From positions 198,787 through 262,786 of the forward strand of contig MEQL01000039.1 in NCBI GenBank assembly GCA_001770205.1: a DNA stretch of 64,000 nucleotides, given 5' to 3'. Source of the DNA: Bdellovibrionales bacterium RIFOXYD12_FULL_39_22 (GTDB lineage: Bacteria > Bdellovibrionota > Bacteriovoracia > Bacteriovoracales > Bacteriovoracaceae). This document shows positions 1 through 8,298 of the stretch, piece after piece (the stretch's first letter is position 1; each line of letters opens with the position of its first letter). The translations under genes were made by a program, and so were the position numbers. The notes under the pieces were generated by a model. That model saw nothing but the letters and a program-made list of their open reading frames with translations. It did not search any database and was not told the origin of the DNA.

Positions 1-382
1 TCTTTAATACGGCAATATCTTTTCGCGGCTCACTTCCAACCACGGTGGCCTTGTATTGTTTTTGATCATGATGAAAAGTGACAATAAAAGAATCACTATC
101 TCCCACAACATGAGCATTAGTGACGATATGCCCATCTGTATCCCAAAGAAATCCAGAACCAGATCCAACGGGGACTTCCACCGGGGAGTAATCCCAAAAA
201 GTCCGGGCCAATTTTATGCTGGTGATATTTACAACTGCACTATCATTTTTTTTGTAAATACTAATAGTGTTTTTTTCCTCTGCCGTCAGTCCATCACTCA
301 TCTGCCCATCAAGTAGTGCACTGGCCGGAAATAGCGGAATTATAAATAGCAAAAGAAAAAAAATTGCTTCTTGTTTTGTCAT
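1..382 (-). CDS. HtrA/DegP-like secreted serine protease, 5' part only
   Basis: The reading frame starts at an ATG whose A is base 382, with a GGGAGA ribosome site at 389-394, and runs off the left edge after about 127 codons. The first ~22 residues form a signal peptide (basic start, Phe/Leu/Ile-rich core, ending PASA), so the product is exported. The mature part shows the trypsin-fold landmarks of HtrA proteases: VGSGSGF, then DGHIVTNAHVV with the catalytic His, then RKDIAVLK with the catalytic Asp. The catalytic Ser and any PDZ domain lie outside the window. The family degrades or refolds misfolded envelope proteins. It is divergent from psd with only 52 bases between. I am sure of the family; the exact paralogue is unknown. 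Confidence 0.85.
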   Translation of the reverse strand, partial: MTKQEAIFFLLLFIIPLFPASALLDGQMSDGLTAEEKNTISIYKKNDSAVVNITSIKLARTFWDYSPVEVPVGSGSGFLWDTDGHIVTNAHVVGDSDSFIVTFHHDQKQYKATVVGSEPRKDIAVLK

Positions 383-434
383 AACTGTTCTCCCGTTTAC
401 AATCAGTCTTAATACAAGTTATCGTCTCATTCAT

Positions 435-1319
435 ATGGAAATTAAAATTTATAACCGAAGAGAAAAGAAAATTGAAGTTGAAAAAGTGTTAGGCGGCAAG
501 GCCATAAGTTGGCTTTATGGAAATAATTATGGCCGCTTCGTGGAAAAAGGGCTGGCATTCAGCTTTATTAGTAAGATTTTTGGACTACTTCAAGAACAAG
601 GCAGTAGCAAAAAAAAGATTGTTCAATTTATAAAAGATTATTCAATCAAAATTGATGATTTTGAAGAAGAGGAATATCAAAATTTTAATCAATTTTTTAT
701 TCGTAAATATCGTCCAGGAATACGGGATTTTGTACAAACAAAAAACCTGATGCCGGCGTTTTGCGAGGCCCGCTACTTTGGATATAGACGCATTTTTCCT
801 GACGTAAAGATGCCGGTCAAAGGAATTTTTCTCTCTGCAAAGGCCTTGGTGGATAATGAAAAATGGTTTAATTTTTTTACTGATGGGCCGCTAATGATTG
901 CTCGCCTTTGTCCCGTGGATTATCATCGTTTCCATTTTCCTGATGATTGTAAAATTTTGGACAGCTATCGCATTCACGGCAAATTTCACTCCGTCAATCC
1001 TGTTGCGCTAGCGGCAAATGGTAAAGTTTTTCTTGAAAATGAACGCCAGGTAACTATCTTAGAAAGTGACAATTTTGGAAAGTTGGCCTTTATAGAAGTA
1101 GGAGCAATGTGCGTTGGAAAAATTGTACAGACCTATGCTGCCGGACAAGCAAAATTTAAACGTGGAGCTGAAAAGGGATATTTTTTATTTGGCGGATCCA
1201 CCGTTATTATCTTGGGAGAAAAAGATCGGTGGATTCCTGCTAATGATATTTTAGAAAATAGTGAGAAAGGAATTGAAGTTCTTGTGCCGTTAGGCGATGT
1301 TGTCGCTTCGCAAATTTGA
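435..1319 (+). CDS. psd: Phosphatidylserine decarboxylase proenzyme
   Basis: 294 residues from the ATG at 435. The frame is open further left to 267, but that part overlaps the divergent protease gene and does not resemble the family. The enzyme removes CO2 from phosphatidylserine to give phosphatidylethanolamine at the inner membrane. Family landmarks are DYHRFH at residues 162-167 (His/Asp of the self-cleaving active site) and FGGST at 252-256, where cleavage before Ser255 makes the pyruvoyl cofactor. Gly-Gly-Ser-Thr replaces the LGST of the E. coli enzyme, a variation found in part of the family. Its partner in the pathway, pssA, is at 26907-27683. Confidence 0.93.
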   Translation: MEIKIYNRREKKIEVEKVLGGKAISWLYGNNYGRFVEKGLAFSFISKIFGLLQEQGSSKKKIVQFIKDYSIKIDDFEEEEYQNFNQFFIRKYRPGIRDFVQTKNLMPAFCEARYFGYRRIFPDVKMPVKGIFLSAKALVDNEKWFNFFTDGPLMIARLCPVDYHRFHFPDDCKILDSYRIHGKFHSVNPVALAANGKVFLENERQVTILESDNFGKLAFIEVGAMCVGKIVQTYAAGQAKFKRGAEKGYFLFGGSTVIILGEKDRWIPANDILENSEKGIEVLVPLGDVVASQI

Positions 1320-1365
1320 CTAAACTAATATCCATCTATACATCAGATTCCTTCCTGCATAACTG

Positions 1366-1395
1366 TTTACAACTCACACTGATAGAAGATATAAG
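1366..1395 (+). promoter_or_regulatory. Candidate sigma-70 promoter for mraY operon
   Basis: TTTACA (1366-1371), an 18-base spacer, then TATAAG (1390-1395), 71 bases before the mraY start. It lies in the 147-base gap between psd and mraY, the only spacer before the murD-to-ftsQ run. The match is visual only. Confidence 0.4.
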
Positions 1396-1466
1396 ATAGG
1401 GTAGCGCTTTTTATCGAATTTATTATTAAATTTGGCCCAAACGGCCTCAAAATAACTTGGTGTTTA

Positions 1467-2543
1467 ATGCTTTATCATTTTCTATATCCGCTCACCCAAT
1501 CCATAGGTGGGCCAACTATCTTCCGTTACATTACCTTTCGCGCCTTTTTTGCTTTTATGCTGGCCATCGTCATCTCTATTTTTTGGGGAAAACGTTTTAT
1601 TGCCTTTATGAAGCGCAAGCAATTTGGTCAGGTTATCCGAACAGATGGGCCAGAGACACACTTTAAGAAGGCCGGCACTCCCACCATGGGAGGAGTTGTA
1701 ATTCTTGGAACTATTTTTAGCACAACGGCCATCTGTGGTAATTTTTTATCTTTGCCGGTCCTCATGACACTCTTTGTGGCAATCTCATTATTCATTCTTG
1801 GATATATTGACGATTATTTGAAGGTTTTAAAGAAAAACACCAATGGAATTTCTGCTCGCGGCAAATTAGCATGGCAAATTTTAACTGCGGCCATTTTTGC
1901 AATTGTTTTAATTCAAAATGATGTTATCGATACCGCCCTCTACTTACCGTTTTATAAAGGGCCATTTATCGATATGAAATACCTCGCCATCCCCTTTATT
2001 ATTTTTGTTATCGTTGGTTCTAGTAATGCCGTTAATTTGACCGATGGCCTCGATGGATTGGCAATTGGGCCTATTATAACTAGTGCTGCTAGTTTGGGAT
2101 TATTGGCCTATGTTGGAGGGCATCGAGAAATTGCTTCATATCTATTTATCCCCTATGTCGAAAATGTCGGTGAGTTATTAGTCGTCGCCGCGGCCACCAT
2201 CGGTGCCGGGGTAGGTTTCTTATGGTATAACTCCTATCCCGCCGAAGTTTTCATGGGTGATGTTGGATCACTATCGCTGGGAGGTATTTTGGCCTCCATT
2301 GCTATCGCTACTCGCAATGAAGTTTTATTTGTTATCATCGGTGGAATTTTTGTGGTGGAAGCAGTATCCGTTATTTTACAGGTTGGTTCTTATAAATTAC
2401 GACAAAAGCGAATTTTCAAGATGGCACCCATTCATCATCATTTTGAATTAAAGGGATGGCCAGAGACAAAAGTAATTGTTCGCTTTTGGATTATCAGCAT
2501 TTTTTTAGCAATTTTTGCAATTGCCACTTTAAAGCTACGTTAG
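1467..2543 (+). CDS. mraY: Phospho-N-acetylmuramoyl-pentapeptide transferase (lipid I synthase)
   Basis: 358 residues, the usual length. It transfers phospho-MurNAc-pentapeptide from UDP to undecaprenyl phosphate, making lipid I in the inner membrane. About ten hydrophobic helices are visible. Conserved motifs are TPTMGG (71-76), DDY (115-117), NAVNLTDGLDGL (187-198, the Mg/nucleotide loop), FMGDVGS (262-268) and PIHHHFE (321-327). The usual upstream genes (mraZ, rsmH, ftsL, ftsI, murE, murF) are absent: the left neighbour is psd. It opens the + strand division cluster. Confidence 0.96.
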   Translation: MLYHFLYPLTQSIGGPTIFRYITFRAFFAFMLAIVISIFWGKRFIAFMKRKQFGQVIRTDGPETHFKKAGTPTMGGVVILGTIFSTTAICGNFLSLPVLMTLFVAISLFILGYIDDYLKVLKKNTNGISARGKLAWQILTAAIFAIVLIQNDVIDTALYLPFYKGPFIDMKYLAIPFIIFVIVGSSNAVNLTDGLDGLAIGPIITSAASLGLLAYVGGHREIASYLFIPYVENVGELLVVAAATIGAGVGFLWYNSYPAEVFMGDVGSLSLGGILASIAIATRNEVLFVIIGGIFVVEAVSVILQVGSYKLRQKRIFKMAPIHHHFELKGWPETKVIVRFWIISIFLAIFAIATLKLR

Positions 2544-2561
2544 AAAAAAGGGAGAAATATT

Positions 2562-3944
2562 GTGGAAAGATATAGAAATAAAAAAGTATTAATTGTTGGT
2601 ATTGGCAGAACTGGTTTCAAACTTATTGAGTTTTTCAATAAACTTGAGTGCGACATTAAGGTCACCGACATTAAACCAATTTTTGACTTAAACAAAGCGG
2701 TAAAACGGTTAAAAAGAATTCAGCCCAATCCACAAATGTCTTTTGGTGAGCACAAAGATGAAGATTTTCTCGAGGCCGACATAATTGTTTATTCTTCATC
2801 GGTAAATCCCAAGCTTCCCCAGTTAGAGCTGGCCCGGGCCAAAGGGAAAGAAGTCTATTGCGAATTTTCCTTGGCCGCTTCTTTGTGTCGCAGGCCAGTT
2901 ATTGCAGTTTGTGGAAGCTATGGCCGTACTACAGTTGCCAACATGATTGGGTTCACCCTAAAGCAAGATGGGAAAAATGTTTTTGTTGGCGGAACCAGCG
3001 AAAATCCATTTATCGATTACGCCATGCTGCCCAGCAAGGATGAAATAGATTTTGTGGTTGTTGAAATTTCAGCACTACAATTACGAAGTATTTCCAATTT
3101 TCGCCCACACGTAGTGGTTTTTACCAACATCATGGAGGGATATCCCAAAGAACATTTCGATTCCGTAAGTGACTACATCGAGACAAAATTGGGGATTATA
3201 AAAATGCTAGGGCCTGATGATACTCTCATTGCTAACTTTGATCGCCTATCTAATAACGTCTTTTTGCGTAATGCTAAATGCAGAACCTATTGGTACTCAC
3301 GAAAATCGTTTATGGAAATGGGAGTTCTTAATGAAGTTCAAGGAACTCATTTTCATAATCGCCGTATAACTTGTAATATAAATTGTCACTCTGAATTCAT
3401 TGTTTCAAAAATGCGCATTGTGGGGGTTGATAACCGAGAAAACTTATTGGCCGCCATCACCGTCTGCAAAGCACTAGATATTTCTGATAAGGCCATCCAA
3501 ACGTGTGTGGAAAAATTTCCGGGAATCCAGCACCGCTTGGAATATGTAATGGAAAAAAATGGTGTTTGTTTTTACAATGACTCCAAGTCAGAGAACATGG
3601 AAACCCTGATAAAAAGCCTACAGGCCTTTAAGGCCCCAGTAATCTTAATCGCCGGCGGAAAGGACGTTGAAGATATTGATTACGACAAATACGCCAAAGA
3701 GATCATTGATTTAACCAGGGTCTTAGTTTTGGTTGGCGAAAGCAAAGAGCGAATGAACCGCTCTCTGGGAGAACACCCACAAACTTATATCGTTGGCTCT
3801 TTTGAAGAGTCCATCCTGTTTGCTTATCAAAAGTCTCGCACCGGGGATGTAATTTTATTATCTCCAGGAAACTCCAGTACTGACTTTTTTCGCGACTTTG
3901 ATGAACGAGGAAACTATTTCAAAAAATTAGTCTATCAACTGTAA
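2562..3944 (+). CDS. murD: UDP-N-acetylmuramoylalanine--D-glutamate ligase, P-loop altered
   Basis: 460 residues from a GTG, with GGGAG 9 bases upstream. MurD adds D-Glu to UDP-MurNAc-L-Ala using ATP in the cytoplasm. It has the N-terminal Rossmann start VLIVGIGRTG (9-18), the Mg/carbamyl-Lys region ending YIETKLGI (Lys209), NDSK (339-342) and the C-terminal SPGNSSTDFF...ERG block, all matching the family. The odd point is the ATP P-loop: GSYGRTT (118-124) where Mur ligases have GTNGK[ST]T, so Arg122 replaces the phosphate-binding Lys. Neighbouring MurC keeps a normal loop. Either the enzyme tolerates Arg or a second MurD exists elsewhere. It stands between mraY and ftsW as usual. Confidence 0.88.
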   Translation: MERYRNKKVLIVGIGRTGFKLIEFFNKLECDIKVTDIKPIFDLNKAVKRLKRIQPNPQMSFGEHKDEDFLEADIIVYSSSVNPKLPQLELARAKGKEVYCEFSLAASLCRRPVIAVCGSYGRTTVANMIGFTLKQDGKNVFVGGTSENPFIDYAMLPSKDEIDFVVVEISALQLRSISNFRPHVVVFTNIMEGYPKEHFDSVSDYIETKLGIIKMLGPDDTLIANFDRLSNNVFLRNAKCRTYWYSRKSFMEMGVLNEVQGTHFHNRRITCNINCHSEFIVSKMRIVGVDNRENLLAAITVCKALDISDKAIQTCVEKFPGIQHRLEYVMEKNGVCFYNDSKSENMETLIKSLQAFKAPVILIAGGKDVEDIDYDKYAKEIIDLTRVLVLVGESKERMNRSLGEHPQTYIVGSFEESILFAYQKSRTGDVILLSPGNSSTDFFRDFDERGNYFKKLVYQL

Positions 3945-3965
3945 CGATAAAGTCGATATACACCA

Positions 3966-5126
3966 ATGGCACCAGATGTGACGAGTAACAAAGATTTGCC
4001 ATCTTACGATTTAGATCGCGCAGTTAAATATTTTATAATCATTATCGGATTAATCGCCATGCTGGGGTTAATAATGGTTTTTTCTTCCAGCTACATCTAT
4101 GCCAAAGAAACTTTTGGCTCTTCGACCTATTTTTTTTTCCGCCAATCATTTTTTATCGCGGCCGGTTTGTTGGTAGCACTCATAGTTGGCATCAGCAAAA
4201 TTAATTTTTGGATTAATTACGGACGATATCTAAACATTGTGGCCATTTTACTGTTACTTCTAACTTTTTTCCCTGGCATTGGGGTTGTAGTAAAAGGATC
4301 ACATCGTTGGATAAATATTTTAGGATTAACAGTGCAGCCGGGGGAGATAATTAAATTTACCACTATGCTGGCCGCCCTTTTTTATTTTGAAAATTTTTCC
4401 ATATTGGAGCGAAAAGAGAAGATAAAGCAAGGTATATTCCTAATAGCTCCGCTAGTGGTTTTAATTAAGCAGCCAGATTATGGAACCTTTTTAATCTGCT
4501 TCACCGTAATTGGATTTGTCTGCTTTATGAGTTCTTTTTCTCGTAAATATTTTTACATCTTTTTAGCTTCTGGCATTACTATAGGGGCCGCGGCATTATT
4601 CATTGAATCTTATCGCATTAAGCGAATTTTAACTTTCCTTGATCCTTGGAAAAATCCACAAACTTCTGGATTCCAAATTATTCAATCATATTTGGCGTTT
4701 GCAAATGGCGGAATCTTCGGGGAAGGATTGGGCAATAGCAATGAAAAACTTTTTTATCTTCCAGAAGCACATAACGATTTCATTTTTAGCGTAATTGGAG
4801 AGGAGCTGGGCCTTTTTGGTGTTTTAATGGCAATTTTACTTTTCGTGGCAATGATTTATCTGGGATTTAAGATCGCGCTAAAAATGGAAAGTCGAATGTC
4901 GCAAATTTTAGTTTCTACGGTCGTATTTGTGGTCGGATTGCAAGCACTTTTAAACATGGGAGTAGTTTTGGGATTATTGCCAACAAAAGGATTAAATCTT
5001 CCTTTTATTAGTTATGGCGGATCATCAATAATTTCTAACTTTTTTGCCATAGGACTGATAATCTCTGCCTTTAGGCAGACGCGAGTGATTCTGAATAATT
5101 CAGCATTAACTACGCAGGATAGATAG
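3966..5126 (+). CDS. ftsW: SEDS-family peptidoglycan polymerase FtsW
   Basis: 386 residues with about ten transmembrane helices. The SEDS family polymerises lipid II together with a class B PBP; FtsW acts at the division septum. Visible landmarks are KGSHRWI (about 112-118), the periplasmic loop with DPWKNPQTSGFQ, EAHNDFIFSVIGEELG (about 268-283) and the C-terminal GLNLPFISYGGSSI. It is placed between murD and murC, which favours FtsW over RodA. murG, which normally follows, is missing: murC starts 25 bases after the ftsW stop. Confidence 0.93.
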   Translation: MAPDVTSNKDLPSYDLDRAVKYFIIIIGLIAMLGLIMVFSSSYIYAKETFGSSTYFFFRQSFFIAAGLLVALIVGISKINFWINYGRYLNIVAILLLLLTFFPGIGVVVKGSHRWINILGLTVQPGEIIKFTTMLAALFYFENFSILERKEKIKQGIFLIAPLVVLIKQPDYGTFLICFTVIGFVCFMSSFSRKYFYIFLASGITIGAAALFIESYRIKRILTFLDPWKNPQTSGFQIIQSYLAFANGGIFGEGLGNSNEKLFYLPEAHNDFIFSVIGEELGLFGVLMAILLFVAMIYLGFKIALKMESRMSQILVSTVVFVVGLQALLNMGVVLGLLPTKGLNLPFISYGGSSIISNFFAIGLIISAFRQTRVILNNSALTTQDR

Positions 5127-5151
5127 CAAGTACAGGTTGGGGGAAATTAAT

Positions 5152-6558
5152 ATGGGTGATATTAAGCACAAAAAAATTCATATATATTTTATCGGTATCG
5201 GTGGTATTGGCATGAGCGGTATTGCCGAAGTTTTAATTGCCCTCGGTTACCGCGTTTCGGGATCAGATCTCTCTTCTTCTGGAACTACCAAAAGACTAAC
5301 TGAATTGGGGGCCCATATCCATTTTGAACATCGGGCAGAGAATGTCCATGGAGCGACTATTGTCGTCTATAGTTCGGCAATAAACGCTGATAATCCAGAA
5401 ATGATTTATGCAAGAGAAAATAACATCCCCATCATGCGACGAGCGGAGATGATTGCTGAACTAATGCGTCTAAAACAGGGGCTGGCCATTGCAGGAACAC
5501 ATGGAAAAACTACCACCACCAGCATGCTGGCCACTATTTTACATGAGTGTAAACTAGACCCCACTTACATTATTGGTGGAATCGTAAAAAACTTAAATGG
5601 CCATGCTAAAATTGGAACCGGAAAATTTTTAGTGGTTGAATCTGACGAATCAGATGGTTCTTTTTTGCTTTTTAATCCCATAATTTCCGTTATCACTAAT
5701 ATTGATTATGACCACATGGATTTTTATAAGACTCGGGAAAATTTGCTAGATGCCTTTTTAGAGTTTGCCAACAAAGTTCCTTTCTACGGATCAGTCTCTT
5801 TAAATTTACATGATGAGAATATTAGAAAAATTAAAAGTAAGATTCGTCGTCCCAAAGTTGGATTTGGCATTTATGATGAGCTAAAAAACGAGGCCACACT
5901 AGATGAGCTTCCAATTTTTGATGCTAGAAACATCCGCTATGAAAAATTTAGCATTATCTATGATCTTTATATTAGCGGACAAAAAGAGGCCACCGTAAAT
6001 ATTAAAGTTCCCGGAAGACACAATGTTTTAAACTCACTCGGCGCCATCTCTATGGCCGTGCAATTGGGCCTGGAGATTAATCAAATCGCTAGCGCCATTT
6101 CAAAATTTGAAGGAACCGGCCGACGTTGTCAGTTATTATATGAAAAAGATAATTTTGAAATTATCGATGACTATGGACATCATCCCACTGAAATAGCTAG
6201 CACCTTAAATGCCATTCGCGCTGCTCGCGAAAATAAAAAAATTATTGTTATTTTTGAACCACATCGCTTCACACGAACGAGAGATTGTTGGAATGAGTTT
6301 TTCCATTGCTTTAATCTGGCCGACGAAGTCTATCTTTGTCCTATCTACCCGGCCAGTGAGCGTCCAATTTCCGGAATTGAATCGTCACGGCTGGCCACCG
6401 ACATTAATCGCTTACATCCCAACCTAATTACCGCCCTGGACTCTTCTGAGGAAATTGACAATATCGTCAAAAGATATAAAAAAAATCCCGTAACAATCAT
6501 TGCACTGGGAGCTGGGGCCATTGGTAAAAAAATCAGAGAGGTTGTGGCCAATCTATGA
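5152..6558 (+). CDS. murC: UDP-N-acetylmuramate--L-alanine ligase
   Basis: 468 residues from the ATG at 5152. A TTG at 5137 is in frame, but the GGGGGAA ribosome site (5139-5145) serves the ATG. It joins L-Ala to UDP-MurNAc, the first step of stem-peptide synthesis. Motifs are FIGIGGIGMSG (13-23), the canonical P-loop GTHGKTT (115-121), ESDESDGSF and DDYGHHPTEI, typical of MurC. The last four bases overlap the start of murB (ATGA), which implies coupled translation. Confidence 0.96.
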   Translation: MGDIKHKKIHIYFIGIGGIGMSGIAEVLIALGYRVSGSDLSSSGTTKRLTELGAHIHFEHRAENVHGATIVVYSSAINADNPEMIYARENNIPIMRRAEMIAELMRLKQGLAIAGTHGKTTTTSMLATILHECKLDPTYIIGGIVKNLNGHAKIGTGKFLVVESDESDGSFLLFNPIISVITNIDYDHMDFYKTRENLLDAFLEFANKVPFYGSVSLNLHDENIRKIKSKIRRPKVGFGIYDELKNEATLDELPIFDARNIRYEKFSIIYDLYISGQKEATVNIKVPGRHNVLNSLGAISMAVQLGLEINQIASAISKFEGTGRRCQLLYEKDNFEIIDDYGHHPTEIASTLNAIRAARENKKIIVIFEPHRFTRTRDCWNEFFHCFNLADEVYLCPIYPASERPISGIESSRLATDINRLHPNLITALDSSEEIDNIVKRYKKNPVTIIALGAGAIGKKIREVVANL

Positions 6559-7451
6559 AGGCATTATCGGATCTAGAAAATAATGACATTTCAATTGAAA
6601 AAGAAATTAGCTTAACCGACTACTCCACTATGCGCCTGCGCTCACAAGGAACAATTGTTAAAATAAAAAGCAAAGAGGCACTAATACAAGTTATCCAAAA
6701 ATTAGCAAAACACCAAATCAAATATCTCGTTATTGGCAATGGTTCCAATCTTCTTTTAAAGGAGGTAGAGCCCTCTCCCCTTTTAAAATTAGAGTTTCCA
6801 TTTGAACGAAAAATTTTAGAAACCGTTTCCCTTTCTTATAACTTGCCGGCGGCTATTCACCTTTCTTTATTAGTCAAAGCGGCAATGTCCTTGGGTTTGA
6901 AAGGATGGGAAGCATTGGCCGGTATTCCGGCCTCTTTAGGCGGTGCAGTGGCCATGAATGCCGGCACGGCCCTGGGCGAAATTTGCCAGATCGTGGAGAT
7001 GGTTAAAATTATAAACTCCAAGGGAGAGGAAAAAGTTTTAAATGTATCCCCAGTTGATTTCAAGTATCGTGGCAATAATTTTTTACAAGAAGGAGATGTT
7101 ATCTATGAGGTAACACTCAAACATTTAGGGATCGAGGCATCGCTTAAAGATACAATTTTGCACTATTTACAAAAAAGAACTGCTGAGCAACCACTCGATA
7201 AGAAAACCTGTGGTTCTGTTTTTAAAAATATAAAAAGTGAAGGAGTAACTTGCGCGGCCGGACATTATATTGATATAATGGGAATGAAGGGTTTTTCCAA
7301 GAACGGAATATCTGTTAGCAGTAAGCATGCTAACTTTTTTGAAAACGAAGAAGGTGGCACCTACAGTGATATGGTGTCAATGATGGAATATGTAAGAGGT
7401 GAGTTATATCTACAATTCGGAAAGAGATTCGATCCAGAAGTAAAAAGCTAG
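6555..7451 (+). CDS. murB: UDP-N-acetylenolpyruvoylglucosamine reductase
   Basis: 298 residues; the start overlaps the murC stop by four bases. The FAD enzyme reduces UDP-GlcNAc-enolpyruvate to UDP-MurNAc. It has the FAD-binding segments IGNGSNLL (about 55-62) and AGIPASLGGAVAMNAG (about 123-138), the YRGNNF motif of short type II MurB, CGSVFKN with the catalytic Ser, and a final DPEV with the catalytic Glu. The 3' end appears to overlap the translated 5' end of the next gene in another frame. Confidence 0.95.
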   Translation: MKALSDLENNDISIEKEISLTDYSTMRLRSQGTIVKIKSKEALIQVIQKLAKHQIKYLVIGNGSNLLLKEVEPSPLLKLEFPFERKILETVSLSYNLPAAIHLSLLVKAAMSLGLKGWEALAGIPASLGGAVAMNAGTALGEICQIVEMVKIINSKGEEKVLNVSPVDFKYRGNNFLQEGDVIYEVTLKHLGIEASLKDTILHYLQKRTAEQPLDKKTCGSVFKNIKSEGVTCAAGHYIDIMGMKGFSKNGISVSSKHANFFENEEGGTYSDMVSMMEYVRGELYLQFGKRFDPEVKS

Positions 7452-8194
7452 CTACGCTATTTTTCTTTTTCATCTTTGCTACAACTCCTATCTGGGCGGC
7501 CATGCCCACAGAATCTACCTCCGGGAATTTTCGCTACCGCACCTCTTTTGGCCATTGCCCCTCTCGAACTGCTGGAACACTGACATTAAAGTTGGTAAAA
7601 ACTTTTGAACACACAAACTCTCTCCGAGAACTAAAAAAAGATATTGTTAATGAAAATCTGGTGGAAAAACATTTTATCTCTGAATATTCTGTAAAATATG
7701 ATCCTATTCAAAAACTACTCTCCCTCAACTTTGATTGCCCCATTCCTCTTATGCGCGTGCAAATTTATAAAGAAAATAGTACCGATTCTTACGAAGCGCT
7801 CCTGGTTGATTCGGGAAAATTAGTTGATCCTACCTACGAAGAACTTTTACGCGGAGAACAGAAAATAATAAATCCGCTTCCATTTTTGGCCCTACCTGTA
7901 GGGGAAATGGATGAAAAAATTCAAAAGCAAATCACTACACTATTTAAAGGAATTCGTAAGGAACTTAAAAATAAAATTTCTGAGGTTATTATCGGAGCTA
8001 ATAGAGAATTAACTATTATTCTCTCCAGTGATCGAACACCTACTAGTGTTTTCATGGGAAGCGATGTTTGGGAGGAAAAGATTTTAAAACTGCAAAAAAT
8101 TGTTGCCTTTATGGAAGAGAAAGGGAAAACGCCGGCCATAATTAATCTTACAAACGCTAAAAAAGTTGTTGTCAAGTTTAGTGACAAATTCTAA
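7415..8194 (+). CDS. ftsQ: FtsQ-like divisome protein with no canonical start codon
   Basis: The first ATG of this frame is at 7502, which would give a 230-residue protein with no membrane segment. The same frame is open back to 7403 and encodes a basic stretch (RKEIRSRSKK) followed by a hydrophobic core (LATLFFFFIFATTPIWAA): a clear signal anchor. No ATG, GTG or TTG precedes it. An AUU at 7415, 11 bases after AGGTGAG (7397-7403), is my best guess for the start (259 residues); AUU at 7427 is another. The protein lies exactly between murB and ftsA, and its C-terminal third (ELTIILS..., then a KILKLQKIV helix and a final beta strand) has the layout of FtsQ, the bitopic bridge of the divisome. 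The POTRA part is weakly conserved. The function comes mainly from position. Confidence 0.6.
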   Translation: MRKEIRSRSKKLATLFFFFIFATTPIWAAMPTESTSGNFRYRTSFGHCPSRTAGTLTLKLVKTFEHTNSLRELKKDIVNENLVEKHFISEYSVKYDPIQKLLSLNFDCPIPLMRVQIYKENSTDSYEALLVDSGKLVDPTYEELLRGEQKIINPLPFLALPVGEMDEKIQKQITTLFKGIRKELKNKISEVIIGANRELTIILSSDRTPTSVFMGSDVWEEKILKLQKIVAFMEEKGKTPAIINLTNAKKVVVKFSDKF

Positions 8195-8197
8195 AAT
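8169..8197 (+). promoter_or_regulatory. Candidate promoter for ftsA-ftsZ with adjacent dyad
   Basis: TTGTCA (8169-8174), exactly 17 bases, then TAAAAT (8192-8197), overlapping the stop codon of the ftsQ-like gene and about 100 bases before ftsA. An inverted repeat ACTGTA-N9-TACAGT (8217-8237) lies at about +15 to +35 and could be an operator or a leader hairpin. ftsA and ftsZ could thus be transcribed apart from the mur genes. Confidence 0.5.
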
Positions 8198-8298
8198 TTC
8201 TTAAGTGCATCATCATACTGTAGCATCACTATACAGTGGATTTTTGCGCGAGACGGAATGAGTCCGCCTTGTTCGAAGACACAGAGAAGGGAATCTCT

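Noticed and set aside
267..434. Upstream extension of psd
   Set aside because: It is antisense to the HtrA-like gene, and the ATG at 435 starts the family-like sequence.
8236..8298. Upstream extension of ftsA
   Set aside because: The ATG at 8299 has a good ribosome site and begins the conserved protein; the extra residues do not match FtsA.
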